From the NCBI GenBank assembly GCA_035510795.1, contig DATKGL010000006.1, positions 1 to 30,174 of the forward strand: a stretch of DNA of 30,174 nucleotides, given 5' to 3'. How positions within the stretch are numbered: position 1 is the stretch's first letter; each line of letters begins with the position of its first letter. The notes below the pieces were generated by a model. That model was not told where the DNA came from. It saw only the letters and a program-made list of their open reading frames with translations, and did not search any database. A program made the translations under genes and the position numbers. This document shows, piece after piece, positions 15,278 through 21,283 of this stretch. The DNA comes from DATKGL01 sp035510795. GTDB lineage: Bacteria; Patescibacteriota; Saccharimonadia; Saccharimonadales; UBA4665.

Positions 15278-16021
15278 CTAGCGCCGCTCAATATCTAGTC
15301 GTATAAAGGCTTCGGCGAATGACAGCCCGGCGCCCTTACCGATCCGGGTAGCCATCAATTTCACCCATTTTTCAGCTTCAGCCATATTTGGTATCTGACT
15401 TGAGTGCATAGCTAGAGCCCGCAGTTTAGTGTCGATGGTAGACGATATATCAACATAGAAATTATGACGGTCGAAGTTGGTCAGCAGCAGCGTGCTGACT
15501 TTATGGGGTTCCAGCCCTTCTTGGCTGAGTAAATCAGGAAAGCTCAAGTAGTCACGGGCCAAGGGGAATACCGCGTCAATCGTTGATTGGCCGGCTGCCC
15601 GGTGATCAGTATGATTTATAAAACCGCGGACCAGAGAATAAACAACCGTCGGATCGATGGTCAGAACTACTTCCGGCTTAACTTGGCGGATTACCCGGAC
15701 AATATCTTTTTTAACTTCCGGCGAGACTGTCAGCATACCGTCGTCATAGTCGCAGAAGAACACTCGCTTAACGCCTAGCTCTTTGGCGGCCGCTTTTTGC
15801 TCTTCCTGGCGAATATCTCTGAGTTGGTCGGCTGTTAGTGTCCGGTCAGCTGAACCTTTATTGCCGTTGGTTAATATAAGATAGTAAACAACGGTGCCTT
15901 GGCTGACCCATTTGGCAACCGTCCCGGCTATGCCAAATTCTAAATCGTCGGGGTGAGCAGCAATTCCTAAAGCAACTGCTGGCTTTAATTCTGTTTTTAT
16001 TATTTCTAAGTCCTCGGCCAT
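15278..16021 (-). CDS. PIG-L/LmbE family deacetylase
   Basis: 247 residues. AHPDDLEFG (22-30) is the zinc-binding AHPDDxE motif and NHTDHRAAG (about 136) the second His-containing motif. Members remove an acetyl group from N-acetylglucosamine on lipids or small molecules (PIG-L, MshB, BshB). No signal peptide, so cytosolic. The start overlaps the sodX stop by 16 bases, making it the third gene of the sodN-sodX-pigL cluster; whether that is functional (for example a low-molecular-weight thiol path such as BshB) or just packing cannot be told. No bshA or bshC partner is in the window. Confidence 0.9.
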   Translation of the reverse strand: MAEDLEIIKTELKPAVALGIAAHPDDLEFGIAGTVAKWVSQGTVVYYLILTNGNKGSADRTLTADQLRDIRQEEQKAAAKELGVKRVFFCDYDDGMLTVSPEVKKDIVRVIRQVKPEVVLTIDPTVVYSLVRGFINHTDHRAAGQSTIDAVFPLARDYLSFPDLLSQEGLEPHKVSTLLLTNFDRHNFYVDISSTIDTKLRALAMHSSQIPNMAEAEKWVKLMATRIGKGAGLSFAEAFIRLDIERR

Positions 16022-16323
16022 ATTACCCTTCCTGCAACGGTGCTCACCGGTAGCCAGCCAAAGCTTCGGCTATCAAGACTGGAGCGATTGTTATCACCGA
16101 TGACAAATAAACGGTTGTTTTTAATCCCTTGGATGCGTTTAATTTTATCAATATTGTCATGACGGATTACCACTACCGCGTTTTTATGCAGATGGCGGCA
16201 TAAATCAGTCCCCAGTACCAGTTGACCGGGCTTTAAAGTCGGCAGCATACTTTTGCCGATTACCCGGCGTATAAATAACAGTTTAAGCCTTTTTTGTTTC
16301 CCAGAAGATTTTGGCGATGCCAT
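16006..16323 (-). CDS. sodX: Nickel-type superoxide dismutase maturation protease (S26 family)
   Basis: A small S26 peptidase, 105 residues from the ATG at 16323. GKSMLPTL holds the catalytic Ser (25) and IKRI the catalytic Lys (62); GDNNRSSLDSRSFG is the conserved C-terminal box. No N-terminal membrane helix, unlike LepB. Position right after sodN matches the sodN-sodX arrangement, in which SodX removes the SodN propeptide to expose the nickel-binding His. The open frame extends back to an ATG at 16413, but this would overlap sodN by 131 bases and add residues not expected in the family; the ATG at 16323 overlaps sodN by 41 bases. Confidence 0.85.
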   Translation of the reverse strand: MASPKSSGKQKRLKLLFIRRVIGKSMLPTLKPGQLVLGTDLCRHLHKNAVVVIRHDNIDKIKRIQGIKNNRLFVIGDNNRSSLDSRSFGWLPVSTVAGRVIWPRT

Positions 16324-16660
16324 CGATTTGCTCCAATAAGCTCTGCGCTTCTTTAATGTCCAGCGTTTTTTTGCATAATCCGGCCTGTTTGGTTGCTTTC
16401 CAAAACAGATCATGTAAGTCCGGATAACTGGTTAGGTGTTCTGGCTTGAAATAGTCAGTCCAGAGAACCCACAAGTGATGTTTAACGAGGTCGGCCCGTT
16501 CTTCCTTGATGAAAATAGCCCGTGTTTTATCCTCCGGGCTGAGATCGGGATACTTTTTCATAATTTCCAAAATGCTTTGAGCTTCAACTTTAGCCTGCAC
16601 CGGGTCATAAACCCCGCAGGGTAAATCGCAGTGGGCGTAAACTGGTTTGATTATTTTCAT
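16283..16660 (-). CDS. sodN: Nickel-containing superoxide dismutase
   Basis: 125 residues. HCDLPCGVYDP (10-20) is the diagnostic nickel hook: after removal of the nine-residue leader (MKIIKPVYA), His10, Cys11 and Cys15 coordinate nickel and Tyr18 lines the active site. The remainder is the helical bundle of the family (LVKHHLWVLWTDYFKPEHL). The enzyme dismutates superoxide to oxygen and peroxide; the leader is not a secretion signal, so it is likely cytosolic. AGGAAA lies 5 bases upstream of the ATG. Its maturation protease follows directly. Confidence 0.95.
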   Translation of the reverse strand: MKIIKPVYAHCDLPCGVYDPVQAKVEAQSILEIMKKYPDLSPEDKTRAIFIKEERADLVKHHLWVLWTDYFKPEHLTSYPDLHDLFWKATKQAGLCKKTLDIKEAQSLLEQIDGIAKIFWETKKA

Positions 16661-16695
16661 AGAGTTTCCTTTTCTGGTTAATTTTGTTAAAAGCT

Positions 16696-16723
16696 AGTAT
16701 ACATGGCTTAGCCGGTTTTTGAA
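16696..16723 (-). promoter_or_regulatory. Candidate promoter of sodN inside the 3' end of trmD
   Basis: On the minus strand TTCAAA (16718-16723), a 16-base spacer and TATACT (16696-16701). It would start transcription about 30 bases before the sodN ATG and allow sodN-sodX expression separate from trmD. Confidence 0.4.
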
Positions 16724-17358
16724 CTGTGCTGCTCGCGCCAGTCAGCTATTTGCTGGTGATGTCCGCTCAACAGGACTTTAGGCACGCTAAGGCCTCTATA
16801 TTCCTCAGGGCGAGTGTATTGAGGGTACTCTAGGACGTTAGGCAAGCTGTAAGACTCAATTTCGGCGGAAGTTTCCCCGCCAAGCACCCCCGGCAGTAAC
16901 CTGACGACACTGTCAATCAGTACCATAGCTGGCAGTTCGCCACCGGTCAGGATATAGCATCCGATAGATAGCTGTTCATCTACCAACGTCACGACTCTTT
17001 CGTCATAACCCTCGTAGCGGGCACATACGATAATCATATTTAAACTATCGCTGGCAATTGCACGGGCGGTTGACTGGTCAAGTAATTTTCCTCTGGGGGT
17101 CATCAAGTACACTTTAGCCGTCGGGTCAATCTGTTTGGCGTGCTCTATAGCCTCAAACAGCGGTTCTGGACGTAGCAGCATGCCGTCACCACCGCCATAA
17201 GGTATGTCATCAACCTGTTTGCGCGGGCCGAGGCCGTAGTCGCGTAGATTAATCTGGCTAAAGCTAACTTGACCATTGGTTTGAGCCTTATGCATCATGC
17301 TGGCGCCCAAAACACCATCGAACATCTCTGGGAATAAACTGATAATCTGGACTTTCAT
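16708..17358 (-). CDS. trmD: tRNA (guanine-N1-)-methyltransferase (m1G37)
   Basis: 216 residues of the SPOUT/trefoil-knot family. Signatures: IISLFPEMF near the start, DIPYGGGDGML (51-61), VCARYEGYDERV (111-122), the knot segment SIGCYILTGGELPAM (131-145), LLPGVLG, YPQYTRPEEY and VPKVLLSGHH. TrmD methylates G37 of tRNAs reading CNN-type codons with SAM, preventing frameshifts. Two positions differ from the E. coli-type consensus: Cys134 replaces the Asp of SIGDY, and Glu168 stands where the catalytic Asp169 of DSF is expected. The protein also stops right after the WRxxxS segment, lacking the last ~35 residues of longer homologues. A terminator separates it from the upstream KH gene. Confidence 0.95.
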   Translation of the reverse strand: MKVQIISLFPEMFDGVLGASMMHKAQTNGQVSFSQINLRDYGLGPRKQVDDIPYGGGDGMLLRPEPLFEAIEHAKQIDPTAKVYLMTPRGKLLDQSTARAIASDSLNMIIVCARYEGYDERVVTLVDEQLSIGCYILTGGELPAMVLIDSVVRLLPGVLGGETSAEIESYSLPNVLEYPQYTRPEEYRGLSVPKVLLSGHHQQIADWREQHSSKTG

Positions 17359-17390
17359 CTGGTATTAATTCTAACAGAGTAGCTAAACAA

Positions 17391-17419
17391 AAAAGAGCCA
17401 ATATTTTATTGGCTCTTTT
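17391..17419 (-). terminator. Bidirectional rho-independent terminator downstream of the KH gene
   Basis: A 13-bp perfect stem (17391-17403 with 17407-17419, core GAGCCAATA) with a 3-base TTT loop and A/T-rich outer arms, so a U-tract forms on either strand. It ends the minus-strand rpmF-to-KH transcript and implies that trmD has its own promoter. Confidence 0.85.
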
Positions 17420-17426
17420 GACACAT

Positions 17427-17473
17427 AAAGCTCCCAAGCTGGTTTTCCAGTCTGGCTCGCAATGAGCTTAGTT
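17427..17473 (-). other. Structured 3' region between the KH gene and its terminator
   Basis: On the minus strand the outer arms AAGCTC/GAGCTT enclose a second hairpin, CCAGACTGG AAAA CCAGCTTGG (8 of 9 pairs including one G-U). It follows the KH stop codon by about 30 bases and precedes the terminator. It does not fold as a tRNA. It may be a 3' UTR stability element or part of a small RNA. Confidence 0.3.
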
Positions 17474-17500
17474 CGTCGTCTATATCCGACTCAGCCGATA

Positions 17501-18082
17501 CTATACATCAAGATCGTCTAGATCTTCAAGTTCTTTGCGGGTTTTACTGACAACGCTTTCGTGATCAGCCTGGTCGGCTTCTGCTTCGGCGTCCATGTCT
17601 CTATCAGTTTCTTCCTGTTTGACTTCAGGCTCGGCAGGTGGGAGTGGCGCGGTCTCGTTATTCTCCGCTGGCTCGATTGACTCAGCTGGTTCGGCGGTGT
17701 CGGCAGCTGGCTGTTCGGTGACTGGCTGTTCGGTAACTGGCTGCGCGGGCTGATCTGCTTGATGATCATCGTGGAATTGCTCGCGGGGTTGATCATGGGA
17801 CTGGTAATCGTCGCGTTGTGGTCTCTCATAAGGAGTGCCGTTATCGATAATCTTCAGGTTATAACGGGCATCATTCTTGGTACCCAGGGCCCGGAGCAAA
17901 GTCCGTAAACTTTGGGCGGTTGCCCCCCTCTTGCCGATAACCCGACCGAGATCTTCCGGGTCAACGGTAAGCTCAAGCAAAACACCTTTTTCGTCAATTC
18001 TTCGGTCGACTTTAACCTCATCGGGTTTGCTGACAATAGATCGTACTATAAATTCTATAAATTGCTGGTCGATACTGCTCAC
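17501..18082 (-). CDS. khpA: KH-domain RNA-binding protein (KhpA-like) with long acidic tail
   Basis: 193 residues. The first ~78 form a single KH domain of the YlqC/KhpA type with GRVIGKRGATAQSLR (GxxG loop 50-53). The remaining ~110 residues are a disordered-looking tail rich in Glu, Gln, Pro and Asp, starting with RPQRDDYQ and containing the tandem PVTEQ repeat. KhpA normally is about 75-80 residues and partners with KhpB/Jag in RNA control of cell division; rpsP-khpA-trmD clustering is the classic arrangement and supports the call. The tail is an addition to the family. Last gene before the terminator at 17391. Confidence 0.85.
   Translation of the reverse strand: MSSIDQQFIEFIVRSIVSKPDEVKVDRRIDEKGVLLELTVDPEDLGRVIGKRGATAQSLRTLLRALGTKNDARYNLKIIDNGTPYERPQRDDYQSHDQPREQFHDDHQADQPAQPVTEQPVTEQPAADTAEPAESIEPAENNETAPLPPAEPEVKQEETDRDMDAEAEADQADHESVVSKTRKELEDLDDLDV
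17708..17743 (-). repeat. 15-bp tandem repeat in the KH gene tail
   Basis: Units 17708-17722 and 17723-17737 differ at one base (TGGCTGTTCGGTGAC / TGGCTGTTCGGTAAC) and a 6-base partial third follows. They encode the repeated pentapeptide PVTEQ, so the tail can vary in length by slippage without frameshift. Confidence 0.75.
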
Positions 18083-18148
18083 AACAGGCTCCTCATGTTA
18101 ATTTCATATTTATTATAACAAAACCCAGCAGCATAAAATCTGCAAAGT

Positions 18149-18580
18149 TTAGCCAATGGGGTTTTGGCTGGACGGGCTCGGATCTTGTTGCGCCTCTTCT
18201 TGATCTAGGGCATGCTGGTAGCCGTCGAGGGTTTGTTCAATAAGGCTTATCATCAGTAATCTTTCCGGGGATAGCTCTTGCTCGGCTTTGTGGGCGTCGA
18301 CCATAAACGAACCGAGATAACCAATAAACAGTTTCGTTTCTTCCGGCGTCATAGTTCGGTTCGGTATTTCATGAGTGTCGAGCTCAGGTCTCAGTACTTT
18401 TCGTTTGTCACTAAGCACGGTAACTTTTCCCATGACTGCCTTCCAGCTGGGCGTCGTTCCGACCGCATGATCTAAAACCTCTTCAATAAGCCGGTAGTCG
18501 TCTTGGCTCTCGGGCACTAGACAGAAATTGTCTCGGTATGCTCGCCTGGTTTTGGACATCGTATCCTGCTCAAACCTCAT
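18149..18580 (-). CDS. Hypothetical soluble protein between rpsP and the KH gene
   Basis: 143 residues from the ATG at 18580; AAGGA lies 9 bases upstream of it. The frame can start at a TTG at 18589, but AAGGA would then abut the start codon. No recognised domain. Mainly helical and charged: DDYRLIEEVLDHAV, TPEETKLFIGYLGSFMVDAHKAEQELSPERLLMI, with a Gln/Pro/Ser-rich end. No signal peptide or membrane segment. Embedded in a ribosome and RNA-processing operon, so it may have a related housekeeping role, but nothing in the sequence proves that. Confidence 0.65.
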   Translation of the reverse strand: MRFEQDTMSKTRRAYRDNFCLVPESQDDYRLIEEVLDHAVGTTPSWKAVMGKVTVLSDKRKVLRPELDTHEIPNRTMTPEETKLFIGYLGSFMVDAHKAEQELSPERLLMISLIEQTLDGYQHALDQEEAQQDPSPSSQNPIG

Positions 18581-18623
18581 ATTGTACAATCCTTAAAATA
18601 TCTTTATATAGATTAAATAGCTG

Positions 18624-18640
18624 ACGCCATAACTTGGCGT
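18624..18640 (-). other. Short intergenic hairpin after rpsP
   Basis: ACGCCA (18624-18629) and TGGCGT (18635-18640) form a 6-bp stem with a TAACT loop, about 20 bases after the rpsP stop. No U-tract follows on either strand, so it is more likely a processing or attenuating element than a terminator. Confidence 0.3.
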
Positions 18641-18660
18641 TGAATTACTCGTTAATAAGT

Positions 18661-19209
18661 CTACTTTGTCGCTTTTGGTGCCGGTTTATCGGCTGGCTGG
18701 TCAGCCTTATCTTCTTTAAGAGGCGCTTCGTCGGACGGTTGGGTAGTTTCATCTTCTTTAGGAGTTTCAACGGCAGGTTCGGTTTGTTCAGCACCCACTT
18801 CGGGTTCAGTTACTTCAGGCTGGTCGGTTGGTGCCGAATCGGTGGCCGGTTTATCGGCTGGCTGGTCAGCCTTATCTTCTTTAGCTGCTGGTTCAGCAGG
18901 TTCAGCTTTAGCCAGTTTATCTGGGTTGCGGGTGGGGCGGTTTTTTTTCTTTGGCGGTTCAACCCACTTGGGTAATTTTATGTCATTGTCTTTGAGTAAT
19001 TTGGCGACCCGTTCAGACGGATGAGCTCCGTGATCAAGGAAAAATTGAACCCGTTCTTTAGTGATGACGGCGGTTTTGAGATGAGGGTCGTAATTTCCTA
19101 CCAATTCAACAACCTTACCGCTACTTGGCGACGTCCTGGAGTCCTGAACAACCACCCTGAACATGGCATGGCCCTTGCGGCCGGTACGTTGCATGCGAAT
19201 AGCTAACAT
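18661..19209 (-). CDS. rpsP: Small ribosomal subunit protein bS16 with a ~97-residue acidic extension
   Basis: The N-terminal ~85 residues are a normal bS16: MLAIRMQRTGRKGHAMFRVV, SGKVVELVGNYDPH, and the AHPSERVAKLLK end. The usual protein is 80-90 residues; here it continues to 182 with an Ala/Pro/Glu/Asp/Lys-rich, probably disordered tail. The tail contains the 13-residue unit KEDKADQPADKPA twice (about 110 and 165). The same kind of tail occurs on the KH protein two genes on. Order nusB-nudix-rnc-rpsP-unknown-KH on one strand suggests one operon. First-domain assignment is secure; the tail's role is unknown. Confidence 0.95.
   Translation of the reverse strand: MLAIRMQRTGRKGHAMFRVVVQDSRTSPSSGKVVELVGNYDPHLKTAVITKERVQFFLDHGAHPSERVAKLLKDNDIKLPKWVEPPKKKNRPTRNPDKLAKAEPAEPAAKEDKADQPADKPATDSAPTDQPEVTEPEVGAEQTEPAVETPKEDETTQPSDEAPLKEDKADQPADKPAPKATK
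18681..18883 (-). repeat. Pair of 38-bp direct repeats in the rpsP tail
   Basis: The same 38 bases occur at 18681-18718 and 18846-18883, encoding KEDKADQPADKP in both places. Separation of 165 bp equals 55 codons, so recombination between copies would remove 55 codons in frame. Exact DNA identity suggests recent duplication or gene conversion. Confidence 0.85.
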
Positions 19210-19254
19210 CTAGTTACTTTATTCTCTTCCAGATAATTACTTAATCAACTCATC

Positions 19255-19986
19255 TTACAGATTAGCGTCTCTGTTGTCAATTGGTTCTGAATTTTCATAC
19301 TCAGCCACGGCTTTTTCGGCCGCCTGCTGCTGAGCAACTTGCTTGCTGGGGCCAACGCCCTTGCCGCGAATTCGGCCATCGACATAAACCCCTACAGTAA
19401 ATACTTTGTCATGATCGGGTCCGACTTCACTGATAACTTTGTAGTGAGGAGTAAAACCGTCGCGGCTTTGAACCAGCTCCTGAAGATGCGACTTGGCATC
19501 CATCCAGGATCCGCTGTCTAAAATGTCCTTAAATGTCACCAGTAGATTATCGGTGATAAAACGCTTGACTTTGTCATAACCTTGATCAAGATAGATCGCG
19601 CCGACAATAGCTTCAAAACTATTGGCTAGAATTTGCGCCCGTCCTCTTTCGCTACCCCGTTTTTCTCCCCGACTTAAGCGCAGCAAGGGTTCGAACCCAA
19701 GTTTAATAGCACAAGCGCCTATGCTCTCGGTGCGTACCAGGGCACTGCGCCAGTTTGTCAGAATTCCTTCGCTGTCACTATAGTTCTTATACAAATATTC
19801 GGTGGTAACCAGTTCCAGCACGGCATCGCCTAAATATTCCAACCGTTCATTGTGTTCTTTGACGAATTTACGGTGCTCATTCAGATAAGAACGGTGGGTA
19901 AATGCTGTGACTAGAAGCTGGATGTTGTTGAATTCAACGCCCAGTACTTTTTTCGCAAACTCGCGATATGCTGAAATTTCGTACAT
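19255..19986 (-). CDS. rnc: Ribonuclease III
   Basis: 243 residues: an RNase III domain with the signature NERLEYLGDAVLEL (46-59; metal-binding Glu and Asp) and the second acidic motif ANSFEAIVGAIYLDQG (about 120-135), then a C-terminal double-stranded RNA-binding domain (about 162-232) with VAQQQAAEKAVAEY as the last helix. It cleaves double-stranded RNA, including rRNA precursors. It starts 6 bases after the Nudix stop, so translation is probably coupled. Confidence 0.97.
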   Translation of the reverse strand: MYEISAYREFAKKVLGVEFNNIQLLVTAFTHRSYLNEHRKFVKEHNERLEYLGDAVLELVTTEYLYKNYSDSEGILTNWRSALVRTESIGACAIKLGFEPLLRLSRGEKRGSERGRAQILANSFEAIVGAIYLDQGYDKVKRFITDNLLVTFKDILDSGSWMDAKSHLQELVQSRDGFTPHYKVISEVGPDHDKVFTVGVYVDGRIRGKGVGPSKQVAQQQAAEKAVAEYENSEPIDNRDANL

Positions 19987-19992
19987 ATAAAT

Positions 19993-20487
19993 TTAAAGGT
20001 TGCCTTCTCTGATCTTTTTCATTCCCAGTAACATTAATTTTCCAATGTCTTCATATTCAATCTTATCAACTGCTTCCACAGAAGGAAACCACTTGATATC
20101 GCCCAGCCAATCCTCGGGTTTGAACTTATTGGTGTCGCCTTTTGCTTGAACCAGGTAGATATGCATGGTCATGAGTACCAGGGTCTGGCTGCGGCGATAA
20201 CGGAAAGTCACTTTGCCCAGCCAATCAAGCACCTGCATATCAGTTAAGCCGGTTTCTTCCCGGATTTCCCTTTCGGCCGTGACCCGTGGCTCCTCACCGT
20301 GCTCTACATGACCCTTGGGAATAGTCCAGCGGTTTTTGGCATCCTGAATCAACAGGATCTCAGTTTTATTATTCTTATCCCGACGAAAAATTATTCCTCC
20401 AGACGTAGTTTCGCTGACGGCTTCAGTTATAGTTGGGGAGCGTTGGACGAATCGTCGGATACCTTGGATTGGCTTGGGTCTTTTCAT
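19993..20487 (-). CDS. Nudix hydrolase
   Basis: 164 residues. A complete Nudix box spans 59-81 (GHVEHGEEPRVTAEREIREETGL; G-x5-E-x7-RE-x2-EE-x-G-hydrophobic). The preceding strand GGIIFRRD...EILLIQD and the W-T-I-P-K-G entry are typical of the MutT/diadenosine-tetraphosphatase group. It hydrolyses a nucleoside diphosphate linked to a group X; the substrate cannot be told, though the N-terminal ~25-residue Arg-rich extension is unusual. Its ATG overlaps the nusB TGA by four bases (ATGA), a coupled pair. Confidence 0.93.
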   Translation of the reverse strand: MKRPKPIQGIRRFVQRSPTITEAVSETTSGGIIFRRDKNNKTEILLIQDAKNRWTIPKGHVEHGEEPRVTAEREIREETGLTDMQVLDWLGKVTFRYRRSQTLVLMTMHIYLVQAKGDTNKFKPEDWLGDIKWFPSVEAVDKIEYEDIGKLMLLGMKKIREGNL

Positions 20488-20981
20488 GATTTTGCTTTCT
20501 TTCTAAGTTTGGCAGGGGCTTTTTTGGCGGGTTTCGGTTGTTCGGCGACTACGGCCGTCTCTTGTTGCCTCAGGACAGTGCCTAACACGCCATTGATAAA
20601 TTTAGACGAATTGTCTCCGCCAAAAGCCTTAGCCAGTTCGACGGCTTCATTGATGACGACTTTAGGCGGAACGTCTTTTTGATAAATCAGCTCATACAAA
20701 CCAATGTGGAGTACTGCCCGGTCCATTCTGGCTATTTGATCGACTGGCCATTCGGGGGCTACCGGCTGAAGTACTTTATCTAATTTCTTTTCATTCTTGG
20801 TTACGCCATGGACTAACCGCTCAATGAAGGACTTATCGTCGATCATAGAATGATAGCGGCTAATGTTGCGGGCCAGAACAGCATCCAAATCGAATGACTG
20901 ATCGTTGGCGGATTGGCGAAAATCCTGTTCGTAGAGGGTTTGTAGCGCAATAATACGACCGAGGTGACGATTGGATGCCAT
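20484..20981 (-). CDS. nusB: Transcription antitermination factor NusB
   Basis: 165 residues. All-helical NusB fold: RHLGRIIALQTLYEQDF near the start, VTKNEKKLDKVLQPVAPEWPVDQIARMDRAVLHIGLYELIY, then VVINEAVELAKAFGGDNSSKFINGVLGTVL, the signature end. The last ~25 residues are a Lys/Ala/Pro-rich basic tail not found in E. coli NusB. It binds boxA RNA with NusE/S10 in rRNA antitermination. It follows the L32 gene by 18 bases. Confidence 0.93.
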   Translation of the reverse strand: MASNRHLGRIIALQTLYEQDFRQSANDQSFDLDAVLARNISRYHSMIDDKSFIERLVHGVTKNEKKLDKVLQPVAPEWPVDQIARMDRAVLHIGLYELIYQKDVPPKVVINEAVELAKAFGGDNSSKFINGVLGTVLRQQETAVVAEQPKPAKKAPAKLRKKAKS

Positions 20982-20999
20982 ATTGTTAAAAATTAATTA

Positions 21000-21173
21000 T
21001 TACGGTGCCGGTTTTGGTTCCGGCTTGGTGTCTGGTTTTTTGCCAGATTCACGGCGGGTCGTATAAACCCTGACTGGGGATTTGGCGTTGACTTGACGAG
21101 CTAACTTCAGCACCAGATGACTGCGACGACTTCCGGTGCGGCGTGGGCTCGTTCGTTTTTTGGGCTTACCCAT
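21000..21173 (-). CDS. rpmF: Large ribosomal subunit protein bL32-like
   Basis: 57 residues beginning MGKPKKRTSPRRTGSRRSHL, which matches the N-terminal half of bL32 (P-K-[RK]-[RK]-T-S...RR..H..L). The C-terminal half lacks the CxxC...C zinc ribbon of many L32s and ends in a Lys/Pro/Glu tail (KPEPKPAP). AGGAG lies 7 bases before the ATG and a near-consensus promoter lies just upstream. Position before nusB in an information-processing operon supports a ribosomal role. An alternative is another small basic ribosomal protein, but the L32 fit is best. Confidence 0.78.
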   Translation of the reverse strand: MGKPKKRTSPRRTGSRRSHLVLKLARQVNAKSPVRVYTTRRESGKKPDTKPEPKPAP

Positions 21174-21211
21174 GCGCGATCTCCTTATTGTTTTATACGA
21201 CGGACAGCTGA

Positions 21212-21240
21212 ATTATAGCTTGACTTCCTCGTTTTCTCAA
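21212..21240 (-). promoter_or_regulatory. Promoter of the rpmF-nusB-nudix-rnc-rpsP operon
   Basis: On the minus strand TTGAGA (21235-21240), a 17-base spacer and TATAAT (21212-21217). Transcription would start near 21205, about 32 bases before the rpmF ATG. A 7-bp inverted repeat (AGCTTGA/TCAAGCT) overlaps the -35 and spacer. Confidence 0.75.
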
Positions 21241-21283
21241 GCTTATTTAGCCTTGGCGTGATATTTAAAACTTGCCGTTGAAC

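Noticed and set aside
17427..17500. Possible tRNA in the gap after the KH gene
   Set aside because: The arms do not give a 7-bp acceptor, a TTC-containing T-arm of proper length or a 3' end in the right place; it fits a simple double hairpin better.
17518..17829. 103-residue minus-strand frame inside the KH gene
   Set aside because: A shadow frame of the repetitive acidic tail; Ser/Pro/Gln runs arise from reading the repeats in another register.
18681..18883. Repeats in rpsP as a CRISPR or mobile-element signature
   Set aside because: Only two copies, both in frame inside a low-complexity coding tail; protein repetition explains them.
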